A stretch of 5,774 bases of DNA from Methanomicrobiales archaeon (GTDB lineage: Archaea; Halobacteriota; Methanomicrobia; Methanomicrobiales; Methanoculleaceae): NCBI GenBank assembly GCA_012521035.1, contig JAAYND010000273.1:1-5774 (forward strand), given 5' to 3'. The translations under genes and the position numbers were made by a program. This document shows positions 3,860 to 5,774 of the stretch, piece after piece (position 1 is the stretch's first letter; every line of letters begins with the position of its first letter). The notes under the pieces are model-generated. The model made no database searches, had not been told where the DNA came from, and saw only the letters and a program-made list of their open reading frames with translations.

Positions 3860-5774
3860 ATGAATAATAAAACCCCGAGTTCCGATCCACCTGAAGGTGG
3901 TCAGGAAGATAAAATGACGGGTTTTTTCTCTTTTGACCCACGATCACTCACCATCACCCGCGCCACCGCCATCCTCTCCAGCATGCTCGGCTACATGCCA
4001 GAAGAACTCATCTCCTCCCCCCTCTCCCGGGTATGGCCGGATGAGGCGAAGCGGGAACAATTCATACAGTTGATCAGCGAAGTGGAGGCGGTCCGTGACC
4101 ACCCCGCGGACCTCGCATCCCGTGATGGCACGCTCCTGCCCGTGACGATCACCGCCGCCTCACCCGACACGGAGATCACCTGCATCATCTCCCCCCGCCC
4201 GGGCGAACAGGATTATCCAGAGATAGAAGGACACCTGCGATCCCTTGACTCCCTCAGGGACGCCGTCCTCATATTTGATCCGGATGGCACCATCCTGTTT
4301 GCCAACACCGCCGTTGCTGCTCTCAGCGGCGCCTCCTCCCCGGCCGAACTTCTCGGCCAGAACATTTTCAAGTTTATCCACCCTGGTCACACAGAGCCCC
4401 TTGTCTCTGACATCGAGAACATGCAGGCCGGGCGCGGGGGCTATCTCGCTCGCTACCCGATACGGGCTCTCCATGGGAATGAGAGGTGGGTCGAGGGATT
4501 CGGTGCGGCGATCCTCTTTGAGGGGCAAAAGGCAAACCTCATCATCTTCCGCGATATCACGGAGATGAGGATCGCAGAGGATGAGCGTGCCCGGGCCAGC
4601 CAGGAGTTCCGCGATCTCTACCACCTCGTCCGGATGATGTGCGACAACGTCCCTGACCTCATATGGGCAAAGGATACGAAGGGCCGGTACCTCTTCGCGA
4701 ACAAGGCCACCTGCGAGAAAGTCCTGAACGCTGTCGATACCGATGAACCGGTAGGAAAGACTGATATGTTCTTCGCTGAGCGTGAACAGCGGGCTCATCC
4801 GGAGAACCCCGACTGGCACACCTTCGGCGAGATCTGCCGGGACACCGATGTGATCGTCATGGAGAGCGGGAGGCCGGAGAGGTTCGATGAGTACGGGAAT
4901 GTAAAAGGGGAGTATCTCGTCCTCGACGTCAACAAAGCCCCGTTCCTGGATGATGAGGGAGATATCATCGGGATCGTGGGGTGCGGCCGCGATGTGACCG
5001 AGGAGCGGCAGGTGGAAGAGAGACTCCGGTGGAGCGAGGCGTTGCTCACCCATATGGCCCAGACATCCCCGGTCGCCTACTTTGTCGTCGATGGCCGGAC
5101 AGACGAAGTCCTCTACTTCAACAAGAGTTTCTCTGATATCTGGGGCCTCTCCCACCTCGAGGATGATATGAGGGCGGGAAAGATCAAAAGCAGCGATGTG
5201 ATCTCCCTCTGTGCCCCGCTCTTCTGTAATCCAGAAGCCTTTACCGCATCCTGGGCACTCCTCCACGATGAGGGGAACCGGTCGATCATCAGGGATGAGA
5301 TCAGACTGACCGACGGACGGTACATAAAGAGATTCTCCGCCCAGATTCGCGACGCGGACGATCGTTACTTCGGGAGGCTTCATCTCCTTGAGGATATCAC
5401 AGAGCAGAAGAGGGCATCCGAGGCCCTCCGCCGGCACGATGCTATCATGGGCGCGGTGAACTTTGCGGCAGACAGGTTCTTCAAGGAGTCAGACTGGAAG
5501 ATACCGATGGATGAGGTTCTCGCAAGACTTGGCAGGGCAACCGGTGTCAGCAGGGTCTACGTCTTTGAGAACCAGATAGATCCGGAGACCGGCAGCCTCA
5601 TCAGCAACCAGCGGTGGAGATGGTGTGCGGAGGGGGCCGCCACCGGAGTCGATGATCCTGAGCTCCTGGGCATCCACTACGATCTGATGCTCCGCTGGCA
5701 CGAAAAACTCTCAGCGGGGAAGCCTATCGTCGGGCTGGTGCGGAAGTTCCCCGATCCTGAGAAGAAGTACCTCA
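3860..5774 (+). CDS. Multi-PAS/GAF sensor protein (probable signal-transduction histidine kinase), 3'-partial
   Basis: An unbroken frame runs from ATG 3860 to the window end, giving at least 638 residues. Domains in order: a degenerate PAS (about 19-115); a clear PAS (125-240, F-D-P-D-G-T-I-L-F-A-N-T and I-I-F-R-D-I-T-E-M); a third PAS (255-385, N-V-P-D-L-I-W-A-K-D and G-R-D-V-T-E-E-R); a fourth PAS (395-520, S-P-V-A-Y-F-V-V-D-G and L-E-D-I-T-E-Q-K-R); then a GAF domain from about 525, cut by the window end. There is no signal peptide or membrane segment, so it should be cytoplasmic. Such PAS-PAC strings with this GAF type usually end in HisKA and HATPase domains in methanogen kinases, but no output domain is visible here. 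The start at 3860 fits the TATA box. Met19 (3914), preceded by AGGA, is an alternative. Its ligand is unknown. It is divergent from the oxidase operon, which is suggestive but no proof of a regulatory link. Confidence 0.88.
   Translation, partial: MNNKTPSSDPPEGGQEDKMTGFFSFDPRSLTITRATAILSSMLGYMPEELISSPLSRVWPDEAKREQFIQLISEVEAVRDHPADLASRDGTLLPVTITAASPDTEITCIISPRPGEQDYPEIEGHLRSLDSLRDAVLIFDPDGTILFANTAVAALSGASSPAELLGQNIFKFIHPGHTEPLVSDIENMQAGRGGYLARYPIRALHGNERWVEGFGAAILFEGQKANLIIFRDITEMRIAEDERARASQEFRDLYHLVRMMCDNVPDLIWAKDTKGRYLFANKATCEKVLNAVDTDEPVGKTDMFFAEREQRAHPENPDWHTFGEICRDTDVIVMESGRPERFDEYGNVKGEYLVLDVNKAPFLDDEGDIIGIVGCGRDVTEERQVEERLRWSEALLTHMAQTSPVAYFVVDGRTDEVLYFNKSFSDIWGLSHLEDDMRAGKIKSSDVISLCAPLFCNPEAFTASWALLHDEGNRSIIRDEIRLTDGRYIKRFSAQIRDADDRYFGRLHLLEDITEQKRASEALRRHDAIMGAVNFAADRFFKESDWKIPMDEVLARLGRATGVSRVYVFENQIDPETGSLISNQRWRWCAEGAATGVDDPELLGIHYDLMLRWHEKLSAGKPIVGLVRKFPDPEKKYL

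Noticed and set aside
4160..5437. 425-codon open frame on the - strand
   Set aside because: It is antisense to the PAS/GAF sensor frame, whose domain motifs are clear; the antisense product shows no coherent family signature.

Overview
This window reads as a euryarchaeal chromosome segment. The PAS/PAC/GAF sensor kinase at the right resembles those abundant in Methanomicrobiales-type methanogens. TATA-like boxes lie a short distance upstream of the two divergent units, and coding sequence is GC-rich. The assignment is an impression from sequence style, not a database match.

Left edge (1-~142): the outer end of what looks like an IS200/IS605-family element. It carries a nested two-stem hairpin (93-99 with 130-136, enclosing the perfect palindrome 105-124). 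Directly against it, from about 143 to 631 on the + strand, is the C-terminal half of a heme O synthase (CtaB/CyoE, UbiA family). Its N-terminal half is missing, so the element appears to have split ctaB.

Centre (642-3427, - strand): a tight three-gene operon transcribed leftward. It runs subunit II (CuA protein), then subunit I (heme-copper oxidase fold), then a CtaG-type assembly factor. The genes overlap or abut, with good Shine-Dalgarno sequences inside the preceding gene. Subunit I aligns by eye with B-type (ba3) oxidases and keeps all six metal-ligand histidines. The active-site tyrosine of helix VI (H-P-x-V-Y) is replaced by Asn (H-L-L-V-N, residues 244-248), and several B-type K-channel positions are nonpolar. 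Subunit II has a complete CuA site. This combination fits a nitric-oxide-reductase-like or otherwise atypical member of the superfamily better than a standard oxygen reductase. It is the most notable content of the window.

Intergenic region (3428-3859): candidate promoters for the two divergent units, one 53-codon ORF of unknown status, and a small imperfect hairpin.

Right (3860-5774, + strand, open at the window end): a large PAS-PAS-PAS-PAS-GAF signalling protein whose output domain lies beyond the window. It is divergent from the oxidase operon. A regulatory link is possible but nothing in the sequence proves it.

Together, subunits II and I would form the membrane enzyme, CtaG would help insert copper, and CtaB would have made heme O for it. 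Truncation of ctaB suggests that the complex now works with heme B, that another ctaB exists, or that the cluster is decaying.
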